Source of the DNA: Ponticaulis profundi
GTDB lineage: Bacteria > Pseudomonadota > Alphaproteobacteria > Caulobacterales > Hyphomonadaceae
Assembly: GCF_042659465.1 (NCBI RefSeq)
Contig: NZ_JBHSSW010000003.1
Coordinates: forward strand, 62,001 to 126,000
Reading direction: 5' to 3'
DNA: 64,000 nt
Under the pieces are notes generated by a model, which worked only from the letters and a program-made list of their open reading frames with translations, was not told where the DNA came from and made no database searches. Made by a program: the position numbers and the translations under genes. The first letter of the stretch is position 1. Every line of letters starts with the position of its first letter. Shown one piece after another: positions 28,972-38,442 of this stretch.

Positions 28972-29493
28972 ATGAACAAGTTTCTTCTGCCTATTTTTCT
29001 GATCGTCGTCGCGGGACTTGGGATCGCCATCAAGGCGAATGAATCCTACTTCGAATCAGAAGCCGAAGTCGCAGAGGAAAAGAAACCGAAATCCTATGAC
29101 AAGTTTCGTCCTGAGGCGCCCGGCCCGAAAGCCGCCGTGCTGAAGAAAGGACCAGACAATCACTTCTGGGCCGATGCCATGGTCAACAAGGCGCGCGTCC
29201 GCTTCATGGTCGACACAGGTGCGACCAGCGTTGCCCTGACCCGTGAAGATGCCCTGCGCCTTGGCTATGGAAACGAGGACCTCGATTTCCAGTACAAGGT
29301 GAACACGGCAGGCGGAGAGACGCGCGGTGCCTTCATTCTGCTAGATGAAATCAAGATCGGGAATGTATCGGTCGAGAAGGTTGAGGCGCTTGTGATCGAG
29401 TCAGAGCTGAAACAATCCCTGCTCGGCATGAGCTTTCTCGGCGAGCTTCATTCCTATGAAGTACGCAAATCCTCAATGATCATTCGCGAATAG
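28972..29493 (+). CDS. Retropepsin-like aspartic protease, TIGR02281 type
   Basis: 173 residues. One N-terminal membrane anchor (residues 2-20) is followed by a linker and a clan AA aspartic protease domain. The active-site motif is FMVDTGATSVALT near residue 80, followed by LGMSFLGELHSYEV. The domain would lie in the periplasm. Its substrate is not known. Confidence 0.88.
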   Translation: MNKFLLPIFLIVVAGLGIAIKANESYFESEAEVAEEKKPKSYDKFRPEAPGPKAAVLKKGPDNHFWADAMVNKARVRFMVDTGATSVALTREDALRLGYGNEDLDFQYKVNTAGGETRGAFILLDEIKIGNVSVEKVEALVIESELKQSLLGMSFLGELHSYEVRKSSMIIRE

Positions 29494-29524
29494 AAACGCC
29501 AAGCCGTTTTTGTTGGCTGACCTC

Positions 29525-29857
29525 TTACAAAAATTCGAGCTGGCCCTGTCCGACCGTATCCAGCTGCGCCGTCTGCCAAGGTGTGAGTGTCGACATATCG
29601 GCGCGATCAACGGGAAGGATAGCAACCGAGGTCGTACCATCGAAATTGATCATCTCGGACGGATGCGCACAGAGGAAATAGCACTGGCCCTCATATTGCG
29701 CGCACACACCATCAACGCGGATGAGTTGTGAACCGATTTCGAAGTCGAGTGACTGTGAGACGGACTGCGTCTGAATTTTGATGGTCTGCCCCTGGCTCAG
29801 CAAGCCAGTGCGTACATCATCAATGCGCAGCAGCGCTTTTCGTGAAAAGTCTGACAT
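29525..29857 (-). CDS. Hypothetical protein
   Basis: 110 residues, no recognised family. It has no signal peptide or membrane segment. The sequence is beta-rich, with two cysteines in a short loop (GVCAQYEGQCYFLCAHP). It could be a small barrel domain of the PilZ or similar size class, but the PilZ motifs are absent. It converges on the protease gene and starts 42 bases beyond the end of tauE on the same strand. Coding status rests on length, a clean start and codon use like its neighbours. Confidence 0.6.
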   Translation of the reverse strand: MSDFSRKALLRIDDVRTGLLSQGQTIKIQTQSVSQSLDFEIGSQLIRVDGVCAQYEGQCYFLCAHPSEMINFDGTTSVAILPVDRADMSTLTPWQTAQLDTVGQGQLEFL

Positions 29858-29898
29858 GTGTCATGTCCTCCCTCCCGGATATGCTCGCACAGATCAGA

Positions 29899-30723
29899 TT
29901 ACGAAAAGAACGCCACACGTAGCATGTTTGCGGAAATCAGTAGCATCACGATGCCGAACACGCGGCGCAGCATCACCGCATTCATGCGGTGTGCCAGCAT
30001 TGCTCCGACCGGCGCAATGCTTGTCGTCATCAACGCAATGATCACAATGGCAGGCACATTGAGGTAGCCGAGCGAAAATGGCGGACGGTCTGCAACGGCC
30101 CAGCCGGTAATGGCAAACCCGATGGCTGCCGGAAAACCAATAGCTGCACCAAATGCCGCCGCGGTTCCGACGGCCTTGTGCACGGATCGCCCGCAAAGCG
30201 TCATCAGCGTTACACCGAAGACGCCGCCGCCAATCCCCATAATGCCAGAGAGCGCGCCAAGGCCGGACGCCAGACCAATCCGCGTGACACCGCCCGGCAG
30301 ATCGTCTGCCAGTTTCCAGGTCGGACGACCAAGAATGAACTGAAGCGCCACCAGAATAAGGATGGTGCCGAAGACAGCGCGCATGCCTTCGGATGGCATG
30401 GCACCTGCGATCAATGCCCCCAGAATAGCACCGACCATGATGAAGGGGACCCAACCTTTGACAACATCCAGATCGACGGCCCCGCGTTTATGATGCGACA
30501 TGGCGGAGCGGATGGATGTCGCCACAATGGTCGCGAGCGAGCAGCCGACAGCCATGTGCATGGCAACGTCTTCATACCCGAGCTGTGCAAAGACAAAGGC
30601 GAGCGTCGGAACAATCACCACGCCGCCGCCAATGCCAAACAGACCCGCGACAAGACCGGCGAACAGGCCCGCTGCGATCAGCGCAGCCAGCATCGGAAGA
30701 TAAGGTGTGAGCGTTTCGATCAT
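29899..30723 (-). CDS. Sulfite exporter TauE/SafE family protein
   Basis: 274 residues from the ATG at 30723 (MIETLTPYLPML); a TTG at 30762 is less likely. Two TauE repeats are visible: LFGIGGGVVIVPTL near residue 35 and GIGGGVFGVTLMTLCGRSVHKAVGTAAAFG near residue 165. About eight membrane segments are present. Members export small sulfur or carbon anions, but the substrate here is unknown. Confidence 0.9.
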   Translation of the reverse strand: MIETLTPYLPMLAALIAAGLFAGLVAGLFGIGGGVVIVPTLAFVFAQLGYEDVAMHMAVGCSLATIVATSIRSAMSHHKRGAVDLDVVKGWVPFIMVGAILGALIAGAMPSEGMRAVFGTILILVALQFILGRPTWKLADDLPGGVTRIGLASGLGALSGIMGIGGGVFGVTLMTLCGRSVHKAVGTAAAFGAAIGFPAAIGFAITGWAVADRPPFSLGYLNVPAIVIIALMTTSIAPVGAMLAHRMNAVMLRRVFGIVMLLISANMLRVAFFS

Positions 30724-30776
30724 CTTCGCTGTGTTGCAGGCCGGGCCGAGAACAGCAAGCAAATAGTGTCAGGGCT

Positions 30777-31769
30777 TCACGCTGCGGAGACGGACAGACG
30801 CGTCACCTTGGAAAGTGCCTCATCAAAGACAGAAATATCAGCGCCCTGGCGCGGTGCATTTTCAGACAGGTGCCGGCGCCACTGGCGTGCTCCCGGCAAG
30901 CCATTGAACGCGCCGAGGATATGACGCGTCATCGCATGCAATGGTGTCCCCTGCTCCAGCTGACGCACCAGATAAGGACGATAGGCCGACAGCGCCGATA
31001 CCATGTCAGGATGTCGGCGGACACCACCGAACAGTGTTTCATCTACGTCCAGCAGAATGGATGGATTCTGATATGGCGCACGCCCCAGCATCACACCATC
31101 CAGCACCGGCATATGCGGCAGGCAATCTTCCATCGTCGCCAGTCCGCCATTCAGAAGAATGGTCAGCTGCGGATAAGCGGCTTTCAGCTCGTGAACGAGC
31201 GGGTAATCAAGCGGCGGAATATCCCGGTTTTCTTTCGGGCTTAACCCTTTCAGCCAGGCTTTACGAGCATGAACGGTAAAGACCGTGCAAGGTGAGTTGC
31301 GAGAGACCGTCTCGACAAAACCGAACAGCCGATCGCGTGGCTCATCATCATCCACGCCAATTCGATGCTTCACCGTGACAGGAATACTGACCGCCGCCTG
31401 CATGGCTGACAGGCACTCAGCCACCAGTTCGGGATCGCGCATCAGGCAGGCACCAAAGGCACCCGACTGCACACGGTCGGACGGACAGCCACAATTCAGA
31501 TTGACCTCATCATAACCAAAGTCTTCGGCAATCCGGCTGGCCTCAGCGAGCTTTGATGGCTCATTCCCGCCGAGCTGGATGGCGAGCGGGTGCTCGACAT
31601 CGGAAAAACCAATCAGCCGCTCGCGCTCGCCATGGATTACGGCATCGGCCGTCACCATTTCGGTGAAGAGCAGCGCATGCGCAGACAGTTCGCGGTGGAA
31701 GGCACGGCAATGCCGGTCCGTCCAGTCCATCATGGGCGCAACAGAGAAGCGATAATCGATCGGGGTCAT
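30777..31769 (-). CDS. dusA: tRNA-dihydrouridine(20/20a) synthase
   Basis: 330 residues. It opens with YRFSVAPMMDWTDRHCRAF. The DusA signature LNCGCPSDRVQSGAFGACLM contains the catalytic cysteine, and the FMN-binding MLGRAPYQNP matches DusA rather than DusB or DusC. It reduces uridine 20 in the tRNA D-loop. It is followed by tauE on the same strand after 53 bases. Confidence 0.94.
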   Translation of the reverse strand: MTPIDYRFSVAPMMDWTDRHCRAFHRELSAHALLFTEMVTADAVIHGERERLIGFSDVEHPLAIQLGGNEPSKLAEASRIAEDFGYDEVNLNCGCPSDRVQSGAFGACLMRDPELVAECLSAMQAAVSIPVTVKHRIGVDDDEPRDRLFGFVETVSRNSPCTVFTVHARKAWLKGLSPKENRDIPPLDYPLVHELKAAYPQLTILLNGGLATMEDCLPHMPVLDGVMLGRAPYQNPSILLDVDETLFGGVRRHPDMVSALSAYRPYLVRQLEQGTPLHAMTRHILGAFNGLPGARQWRRHLSENAPRQGADISVFDEALSKVTRLSVSAA

Positions 31770-31836
31770 GGCGTCTTGGTTATAGCAAAGCGCCGCTCAT
31801 ACCGGAAAATCGCCTCTCACTCAAATGCGCAGCTGC

Positions 31837-33315
31837 TCAGGCGTGAACCGGCGGCACTTTGCCAGCCCACGGACGGGCCGCTTCCAGCTCGTAGGCGAGT
31901 TCGAACAGCATGCCATCATCGCCGCGCTTACCGGAAAACATCATGCCAATCGGCAGGCCGGACTGGCTCCATGCAAGCGGAACCGACATGGAGGCTGCGC
32001 CCGAGACATTCATCAAGGGTGTCAGGGCTGCATAATCACTGACCTTCGCGAAATGCTCATCTGGCGGCACATCCGGGCCGATCTCACCAATGGCAAATGG
32101 CAGCCGCGGCAAAGTCGGTGACAACAGGACATCCATGTTTTCGAACCAGCTGTCATACAGCGCTTCAAAGCCTTTGAGATATGCAATGGCTTCAGGCACC
32201 TCGGCCTCTCGCTGCTGTGCCCGTCCAGCGAGGTACAGTGTCAGCCCTTCAACAAGGTCCGGACCTGGCGTCTTACCCGCAAACGCACTGGCCTGCTGCA
32301 CGAACTCGGCAGCCCCTGCAGCCCAGTAGAGCGTGAATTTGTCGATAAATTCCGCTCCGCTGAAGTCGAATTTGTATTCGAACACCTCATGGCCAAGTTC
32401 ACGGCACAGCTCTGCTGTTGCCTCGGTCGCTGCCAGAACTTCCGGATCGATCGGAACGCCAGTCGGTGTGGACAGCGCCACGCCAACCTTCAGGCGCTTC
32501 GTCGAAGGTCCAGATATCGCACCGATATCGGCATAGTCGGTTGTCTGATTGATGCGGAAAACCGCGACGCTGTCACGCACGCTGATCGTCTCGGCATGCG
32601 AAACAGAAATCTCTACCGGCGGCGCACTTGGCTGGTGATAGAGACGGCCGCGAGAGGGTTTCAGACCGAACACGCCATTGCAGCTCGCAGGAATGCGAAT
32701 GGAACCGCCCCCATCAGAGGCATGAGCAAACGGGACCACTCGCGCGGCCACCATGGCGCCAGCCCCACCTGACGACCCACCTGTTGAATAATCGATATTC
32801 CAGGGATTGCGCGAAGCGCCCGTCACCAGCGGTTCTGTGGTTGCGGTCAGACCAATCTCCGGCGAGGTCGTCTTGCCCAGCGGAATCAGGCCGGCCTTGC
32901 GCCACGCCGCAGAGATCGGATCATCTTTTTCCGGCATGTATCCGACAAAGGCGCGGCTACCGTATTTGGTCTCCATGCCGTTCCAGTTGTTGAGATCCTT
33001 GATGAAGGTCGGCACGCCAGCCAGACGCCCATCCACACCTGCTGCGGCGCGTTCGCGTGCCTGATCGAAAGCTTTGAAAGCCAGTGCATTCAGTTGAGGA
33101 TTGACCTGCTCGGTCCGATCGATTGCAGCGTTCACGACTTCTGTGGCACTGACATCGCCATTGGCGATCATTTCTGCCGTACGCACACCGTCAACAAAAT
33201 CACCTGAAGTCGGGTCTGCGGTTCTGGACTGGCCCGTGGCACAGGCTGATGCGAGTGGCAAAAAGGCCGCCAGCGCCCCCGCGCTTCGCAGCGTGTTGCG
33301 TCTGCTGATCTTCAT
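31837..33315 (-). CDS. Amidase signature family enzyme, Tat-exported lipoprotein
   Basis: 492 residues. The N-terminus SRRNTLRSAGALAAFLPLASAC combines a twin-arginine signal with a lipobox-like cysteine at residue 25, so the protein is probably periplasmic and lipid-anchored. The Ser-Ser-Lys triad is seen as Lys106 (PTFIKDLNN), Ser181/182 (STGGSSGGAGAM) and Ser205 (DGGGSIRIPAS). It hydrolyses an amide or ester bond; the substrate cannot be read from the sequence. It is divergent from the large Tat lipoprotein gene and shares its promoter region. Confidence 0.9.
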   Translation of the reverse strand: MKISRRNTLRSAGALAAFLPLASACATGQSRTADPTSGDFVDGVRTAEMIANGDVSATEVVNAAIDRTEQVNPQLNALAFKAFDQARERAAAGVDGRLAGVPTFIKDLNNWNGMETKYGSRAFVGYMPEKDDPISAAWRKAGLIPLGKTTSPEIGLTATTEPLVTGASRNPWNIDYSTGGSSGGAGAMVAARVVPFAHASDGGGSIRIPASCNGVFGLKPSRGRLYHQPSAPPVEISVSHAETISVRDSVAVFRINQTTDYADIGAISGPSTKRLKVGVALSTPTGVPIDPEVLAATEATAELCRELGHEVFEYKFDFSGAEFIDKFTLYWAAGAAEFVQQASAFAGKTPGPDLVEGLTLYLAGRAQQREAEVPEAIAYLKGFEALYDSWFENMDVLLSPTLPRLPFAIGEIGPDVPPDEHFAKVSDYAALTPLMNVSGAASMSVPLAWSQSGLPIGMMFSGKRGDDGMLFELAYELEAARPWAGKVPPVHA

Positions 33316-33545
33316 TGAATCCTCCTCCTGAAATATGCCGGACTTTTGCCGATCTATGTGTCAGAGGAGTGTCGGCGGTTTTGGTGCAGCTGACAAGCGA
33401 CCTGACGCCTGCGTCATCATTTTCAGCAAAATTCGGACACGCTACCAATCAGATTCTTCTGAAATATTTCTCCATGTCCCTTGTCGGCCGCTAAATGCGT
33501 TGAAAGAGTATGACACTCAAATCAGGCGGTTCGGGGGATCCTGCA

Positions 33546-36500
33546 ATGGACACGACAATTTCAAGACGAGGCTTGCTCGCCAGCTCGCTGAAACTGGGCA
33601 TTAGCGGCGTTGTGCTGGGAAGCTTTTCGCCTCTTCTGGGCGCATGTCAGAAGTCGCCGGAGCTACCGGCTGGCGGAGACAAATTCGATATCTGGCGTGA
33701 AATGCAGAGCCTTTTGCGCACAAGCCCGGATCATACGCTGTCCCGCGCAAGAGCGCTCGTGTCCGCAGGCGACCTGGATGCCATCCACAAATTCGTTCGC
33801 GACGAGATCCGGCTTGTGTCTGCTGAAGGCTTTCGCTTCACGTTTGGTGCAAATCGGAAGTTTGGCAAGCGCGCGGCGCTGAGAGCTGGTGCCGGGACTG
33901 CGCGCGAGAAAGCTGAAATTCTCACTGACCTGCTCAATCAGGCCGGGGCTAATGCAGAAATGGTCGACATCTTCCGCCCGACCGGCGAGCAGGCAGAAAG
34001 CTATGTGTATCGCGCCTTTTCTCAGCCCTTCGAACCGGACATTCCCGACGGGCAGGTGGAAAACTGGATGACCCGTCTCGAGATGCCGGAATTGCCCCCC
34101 AATGCAGACCTGGATCTGGAGGCGAAATCCAAAGCGACCGCGCAGGCGCTGAAATCCCTTCTGAGCGAAGATCAGAAGAACGGTATTGGACGGTCTGAAT
34201 ATCGCAATCAGACATATGGCGACCTGACGGTTGTGCGCATTACGCAGGAAGATGGCAGCTATCTGCTGGCTGACCCGATCAGACCGGATATGGATTTGAT
34301 GCCATGGCCCGAAGACCTGCGTGCAAAAAAGGCGAGACAATCGTCAGACACACTGCCTGTCACACTGACGCTGACAGCGATTACGAACGAGTCTCTGGAC
34401 GAGCCCTTCGAGATCGCCAAAGCCGAATGGGACGCGGACAAAGTTGCCGGACGTCAGGTTCAGATCGGCTTTGATCCGCTGGGTGACACGGAAACCACGC
34501 TGGTTTCGCGCATTGGTGATATCCGCTCCTTTACCCCTGTCCTGAAGGTTCAGGCTCTGGACGGCGAAGAGCTGACACCGGAGAAATCCATTGTACTTGG
34601 TACGACAGTCACGCTGGAAGGTGACCGGATCGAGCTGGATGAAGAGGGCGGCGTGCTCATCAATGGTGACAAAGTCGCCAGCCGTGAGGCCTCCGGGTTT
34701 GCGGGCAAGGTTGCGAGCGTCGAAATTGAGCCGGATGCCAGCCGGTTTCCGACCATGGGCCTGAAGGTTTATCCACGCAACGCAGATGGCGCATTGGTTG
34801 AAGGCCTCACATCCGGTGATTTTGCCATTGCTGACCAGACAGAAGCCGCTTCGCACCTCCTAACGTCTTCGGAAACGGCGCCGCGCATTCTCTTTCTGGC
34901 AGACAACTCCCTTTCCATGCCGAAGGAATATCGCGGGGGCGGGCAACACCGTGCAGACGGACCGAAAATGGTTGAGCTTTACGACAAGGTGAAGGCCTAT
35001 GCTGAGAGCGTTCATCCGAACGCCACGGTCAAAATCCGGTCCACCAATTCCAGCCTCTGGTCGCATCTGATCCGTGCATCGGCTGAGAATTACAGCCTGA
35101 TCGTCTATGCCACGGATGGGGATCTGAACGGCCGGAAACCCACCGACAGCGACCTCAAACTGCTCGCAAATGGCCCCAAAGGCATCATACTGAACGTCAA
35201 TAATCGGACCATGGAGGAAACGCGTGCCCGATCCGGAGCGGAAAACCTTTTCGACCAGATGGCACGCGCCACAAATGGGACGGCCATCAGCGTTGCGGAA
35301 AATGGCACAGCCGATATCGAGAGCGCCATTCAGAGCATGCTTGAATCGGGCGAACTGAATTCTCCCTACAAGCTGAGCTATAACGCCCCCACCGCCGACA
35401 AAGGCGAGCGCACGGTCGTTCTGACCCTTGGCGGTCGCCAGTTCGAAGCCACCTACACAGTCGAAGGCGCACTGGCACGCGGGCGAAAACTTGCCGGGCT
35501 TCAGCTGACCGTGCGGGTCGGCGACCACTCGATCACACGGACGCTTGTCGGCGCAGAAAGCCCTGATGAGGTCACAGACGAGCATCTGAATGCGCTGCAG
35601 GGCGCAATGTTCGGTCAGCACATGCTCGCTTTCGAAGGCCCGACGCCTTCGGTTTCGACCGTGCTCGACGATTTGCTGACATCCCGCCTCAGCAAGGAAA
35701 GTCTCGACGATCTGGCGCGCCAGGACGATGCAGACCTGCAAACCATGATTGATGAGCTGGACAAGGGCTTCGCGGTTCTGCCCGAAGATCTTTATCCGTT
35801 TCTTGTCCGAAGCGGCGATTTGTCGGGCGAAGATTTCGCCACAGCAGAGCAAGGCCTGCGCACCATTCTCTATTCAACCCATGCCGTGATGAACACCGAC
35901 CGCGTGGTGCGGCGGATCGATATTCTGCCTCTGTCTTATGCGAGCGTGCTGACGCCGGACCGTGACAAGCTGATTGATGTCTCATTCACCAATTCGCTGA
36001 ACCTTGCCATGCTGGAAACAGGCCTGTTCGACCAGAGCACACACAGCATGCTGGACGGTAAGTCGCTTTCCCGGATTGATCTCGGTCAGTTTTCAGATGC
36101 AGGTCTGGAGGACGAAAAGATCGATGACTGGCGAAAGCTCAATCGCAAGATCAAGGACATGTTCGCCTATCCGGGCCATTACAGCTTCACCGCAGAAGAC
36201 GGACAGACGCCGGCCGTGTGGTCGATCAGCCGAACCACCGGTGAAGTTTATGGCCTGCTGCCCGATGGCTCCGGAGGCGGAAACGCCGCAGAGCGCATCG
36301 AACGCCAGCTGAAAGAGCTCGATCAGGTGATCGCCTATCTCAACCTGCTCGTGATGGCCGCGGGCGTCGCCGGCGGTCTGGCCGGTTTTGCCGGAGCTGT
36401 TGGCGCGTTCTCGCTCGGCATTGTCGCCGCCTATGGCCAGAGACTGGCAAGGCTCTACGCAGCCGTCAGCATGTCGATCATTCTTCTGGATTCAAGCGGC

Positions 36501-36686
36501 ATCAAACCCGCCGTCCGTAAAGCAATTGCGGGTATGGCGTGCGAGGTGAAGAAGGCCACCGTCATGGCGATTTTTGGCGGTGCAGGCAAAATCATGAGCA
36601 CGGCTGTCAATCTGTTCTCGCTCGCTGAAAACATTCAGGGCGCGCGCGGCAAGGAGTTCAAATACGGCTATAGCTGTCCATTGTGA
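33546..36686 (+). CDS. Large Tat lipoprotein with transglutaminase-like, vWA and hydrophobic C-terminal regions
   Basis: 1046 residues from the ATG at 33546, which has a G-rich site at 33533-33537 upstream. The signal is a twin-arginine type (ISRRGLLASS) ending in the lipobox LLGAC, Cys34. Residues about 76-145 resemble a transglutaminase-like core (GAGTAREKAEILTDLLNQAG), but the catalytic cysteine is missing. A beta-rich region follows. A vWA domain spans about residues 445-630, with DNSLS at 453-457 as a degenerate metal site and YATDGD. After a helical region, a glycine- and alanine-rich hydrophobic segment (about residues 928-965) and a short tail end in SCPL. I recognise no named family; a scaffold or adhesion role in the periplasm is inference. 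Confidence 0.75.
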   Translation: MDTTISRRGLLASSLKLGISGVVLGSFSPLLGACQKSPELPAGGDKFDIWREMQSLLRTSPDHTLSRARALVSAGDLDAIHKFVRDEIRLVSAEGFRFTFGANRKFGKRAALRAGAGTAREKAEILTDLLNQAGANAEMVDIFRPTGEQAESYVYRAFSQPFEPDIPDGQVENWMTRLEMPELPPNADLDLEAKSKATAQALKSLLSEDQKNGIGRSEYRNQTYGDLTVVRITQEDGSYLLADPIRPDMDLMPWPEDLRAKKARQSSDTLPVTLTLTAITNESLDEPFEIAKAEWDADKVAGRQVQIGFDPLGDTETTLVSRIGDIRSFTPVLKVQALDGEELTPEKSIVLGTTVTLEGDRIELDEEGGVLINGDKVASREASGFAGKVASVEIEPDASRFPTMGLKVYPRNADGALVEGLTSGDFAIADQTEAASHLLTSSETAPRILFLADNSLSMPKEYRGGGQHRADGPKMVELYDKVKAYAESVHPNATVKIRSTNSSLWSHLIRASAENYSLIVYATDGDLNGRKPTDSDLKLLANGPKGIILNVNNRTMEETRARSGAENLFDQMARATNGTAISVAENGTADIESAIQSMLESGELNSPYKLSYNAPTADKGERTVVLTLGGRQFEATYTVEGALARGRKLAGLQLTVRVGDHSITRTLVGAESPDEVTDEHLNALQGAMFGQHMLAFEGPTPSVSTVLDDLLTSRLSKESLDDLARQDDADLQTMIDELDKGFAVLPEDLYPFLVRSGDLSGEDFATAEQGLRTILYSTHAVMNTDRVVRRIDILPLSYASVLTPDRDKLIDVSFTNSLNLAMLETGLFDQSTHSMLDGKSLSRIDLGQFSDAGLEDEKIDDWRKLNRKIKDMFAYPGHYSFTAEDGQTPAVWSISRTTGEVYGLLPDGSGGGNAAERIERQLKELDQVIAYLNLLVMAAGVAGGLAGFAGAVGAFSLGIVAAYGQRLARLYAAVSMSIILLDSSGIKPAVRKAIAGMACEVKKATVMAIFGGAGKIMSTAVNLFSLAENIQGARGKEFKYGYSCPL

Positions 36687-36767
36687 TCGTGAGGCGTCTT
36701 GCTCTCATGCCAGAGGAATGGCACATCGCGGCCCGATACAGGGCCAAACGCTGAGAAAGACAAGATC

Positions 36768-37244
36768 ATGACCGAACCGACACGCGAAGAGCTGTATGCG
36801 CAGCTGAAAGACGAAATCCTGTCCGTCGTGTCTGGTGAAACCTATCTGCCAGCGCGCCTTGCAACGGCGTCCTGCCTGCTGGCAGAGGCCTTCCAGCCAC
36901 GCTTTTTCTGGACGGGCTTTTATGTCGTTGATCCGCTCAAGCCGAATGAGCTGGTTGTCGGGCCCTATGTCGGCACGCTGGGCTGTCTTCGCATTCCGTT
37001 TGGCAAAGGTGTCTGCGGTGCCTGCGCCGCAAGCGGCGAAACCCAGCTGGTGCCAGATGTGCATGCCTTCCCCGGCCATATCGCATGCGATAGTCGGTCC
37101 AATTCTGAAATAGTTGTCCCTGTCCGTGACAAAAACGGGGAACTCATCGCGGTTCTGGACGTTGACTCGGCATCGCATGATGCGTTCGATGAGATCGACC
37201 AGATCGGGCTAGAGCGTATCTGCAATGAGCTTCTGGTGGTCTAG
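36768..37244 (+). CDS. msrC: Free methionine-(R)-sulfoxide reductase (GAF domain)
   Basis: 158 residues from the ATG at 36768. The GAF fold carries the three diagnostic cysteines Cys73, Cys83 and Cys107, in GCLRIPFGKGVCG and FPGHIACDSRSNSEIVVP. Their spacing (10 and 24) equals that of E. coli fRMsr. It reduces free methionine-R-sulfoxide in the cytoplasm, an oxidative-stress repair role. Confidence 0.93.
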   Translation: MTEPTREELYAQLKDEILSVVSGETYLPARLATASCLLAEAFQPRFFWTGFYVVDPLKPNELVVGPYVGTLGCLRIPFGKGVCGACAASGETQLVPDVHAFPGHIACDSRSNSEIVVPVRDKNGELIAVLDVDSASHDAFDEIDQIGLERICNELLVV

Positions 37245-37296
37245 AACCGATCAGGCTGCCAGTTTCAAACGAGATTGCTGATAAACGAGTTACGGT

Positions 37297-37578
37297 TTGC
37301 GAAAACGGTTTCTAACGGGGATTCTGACAGGCGTTCTGATTGTGCTGGTGATAGGCTGCGGTGTTGGCCTTGTTCTCGCCTTCACACGAAATGAAGGTGT
37401 CTCTGCCTTCATCGATATGCTGACCTCACCCTTTTTCTGGGTTCTGGCGATCGGCTTCATTCTGTTACGCGGAATTGCAGGCTGGTTCACGTTCAGCGAA
37501 GGTGGCAGTGCAGATGAGCGCAACTGGCTGAATATCGATTTTGGATCATCAGATGATGATGATCGCGCTGCTGGCTAG
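37297..37578 (+). CDS. Hypothetical small membrane protein
   Basis: 93 residues with a TTG start at 37297. Two membrane segments lie at about residues 7-28 and 45-65, followed by an acidic tail with SSDDDD. No family is recognised. The TTG start and absence of a clear ribosome binding site lower confidence, but the membrane pattern and codon use look real. Confidence 0.5.
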   Translation: MRKRFLTGILTGVLIVLVIGCGVGLVLAFTRNEGVSAFIDMLTSPFFWVLAIGFILLRGIAGWFTFSEGGSADERNWLNIDFGSSDDDDRAAG

Positions 37579-37622
37579 CGCCGCCTCATGACAAAATGAT
37601 AGAGCCCGGCTAGTCTGCGCAT

Positions 37623-38375
37623 ATGACAGACGCGGAACAACTTGCTGACCTCATCGCCCGGGCCGAAAACATTCTGGTTTTCACAGGCGCAGGCATTTCC
37701 ACAGAAAGCGGTATTCCAGACTTCAGAAGCCCCGGCGGCGTCTGGAGCAAGATGAGCCCCATCTATTTTCAGGACTTTGTCGCGTCGCGTGACCAACGCC
37801 GCGAAGCCTGGAACCGGGTTTTCAACCGAAGCGCCGGCTGGACCGGTGCGAAGCCGAATGCCGGTCATTATGCCATCACACGTCTTGCCGAAGCCGGAAA
37901 AGTCAGCGTGGTCGTCACGCAGAATGTCGACAATCTGCATCAGGATTCCGGCATGCCAGACGATCTCGTGATCGAGATACACGGCAATGCAAGCTACGCA
38001 AAATGCCTCGATTGCAGCGCGCCCTATGATTACGAAACACTGCGTCCCAGATTTGAAGCGGATGAAGACCTGACCTGCGAAACCTGTGGCGGTCTACTGA
38101 AATCGGCGACCATTTCCTTTGGACAAGCGATGCCTGAAGCCGAGATGAAGCTTGCCGAAATGTATGCGCAATCTGCAGATCTCTGTCTGGTGCTGGGCTC
38201 CTCACTTGTTGTGTTTCCAGCGGCAAACATTCCCATCATTGCCAAGCAGACAGGCGCAAAGCTTGCCATTGTCAACCGCGAACCGACCGAACAGGACATA
38301 TATGCCGATCTCGTCCTCAACACCGAGATCGGTCCTTTAATGTCTGAAACCCTTCGATTGCTTCAGATGAACTGA
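37623..38375 (+). CDS. cobB: NAD-dependent protein deacylase, Sir2 family
   Basis: 250 residues. NAD-binding GAGISTESGIPDFRSPGGVW begins near residue 22. TQNVDNLHQDSG and the catalytic histidine in EIHGNASYAKC follow. A zinc ribbon is formed by CLDC and CETC. It removes acyl groups from protein lysines using NAD. It may regulate acyl-CoA-related enzymes, many of which are encoded in this window. Confidence 0.93.
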   Translation: MTDAEQLADLIARAENILVFTGAGISTESGIPDFRSPGGVWSKMSPIYFQDFVASRDQRREAWNRVFNRSAGWTGAKPNAGHYAITRLAEAGKVSVVVTQNVDNLHQDSGMPDDLVIEIHGNASYAKCLDCSAPYDYETLRPRFEADEDLTCETCGGLLKSATISFGQAMPEAEMKLAEMYAQSADLCLVLGSSLVVFPAANIPIIAKQTGAKLAIVNREPTEQDIYADLVLNTEIGPLMSETLRLLQMN

Positions 38376-38415
38376 GCGCCTCTGATCTACCGCCAGATCC
38401 AAAAATTATGCTAGG

Positions 38416-38439
38416 AGAGCCTCGCAATTGCGAGGCTCT
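38416..38439 (+). terminator. Perfect palindromic hairpin, possible terminator or translational control element
   Basis: A 10-bp perfect stem (38416-38425 with 38430-38439) closes an AATT loop, followed by TTTC. It lies 40 bases after the sirtuin stop but only 3 bases before the ATG of the next gene. It therefore doubles as a structure covering that gene's start region. Confidence 0.6.
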
Positions 38440-38442
38440 TTC

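Noticed and set aside
34860..35852. 330-codon frame antisense to the large lipoprotein gene
   Set aside because: The plus-strand gene has a signal peptide and domains; the antisense frame has none.
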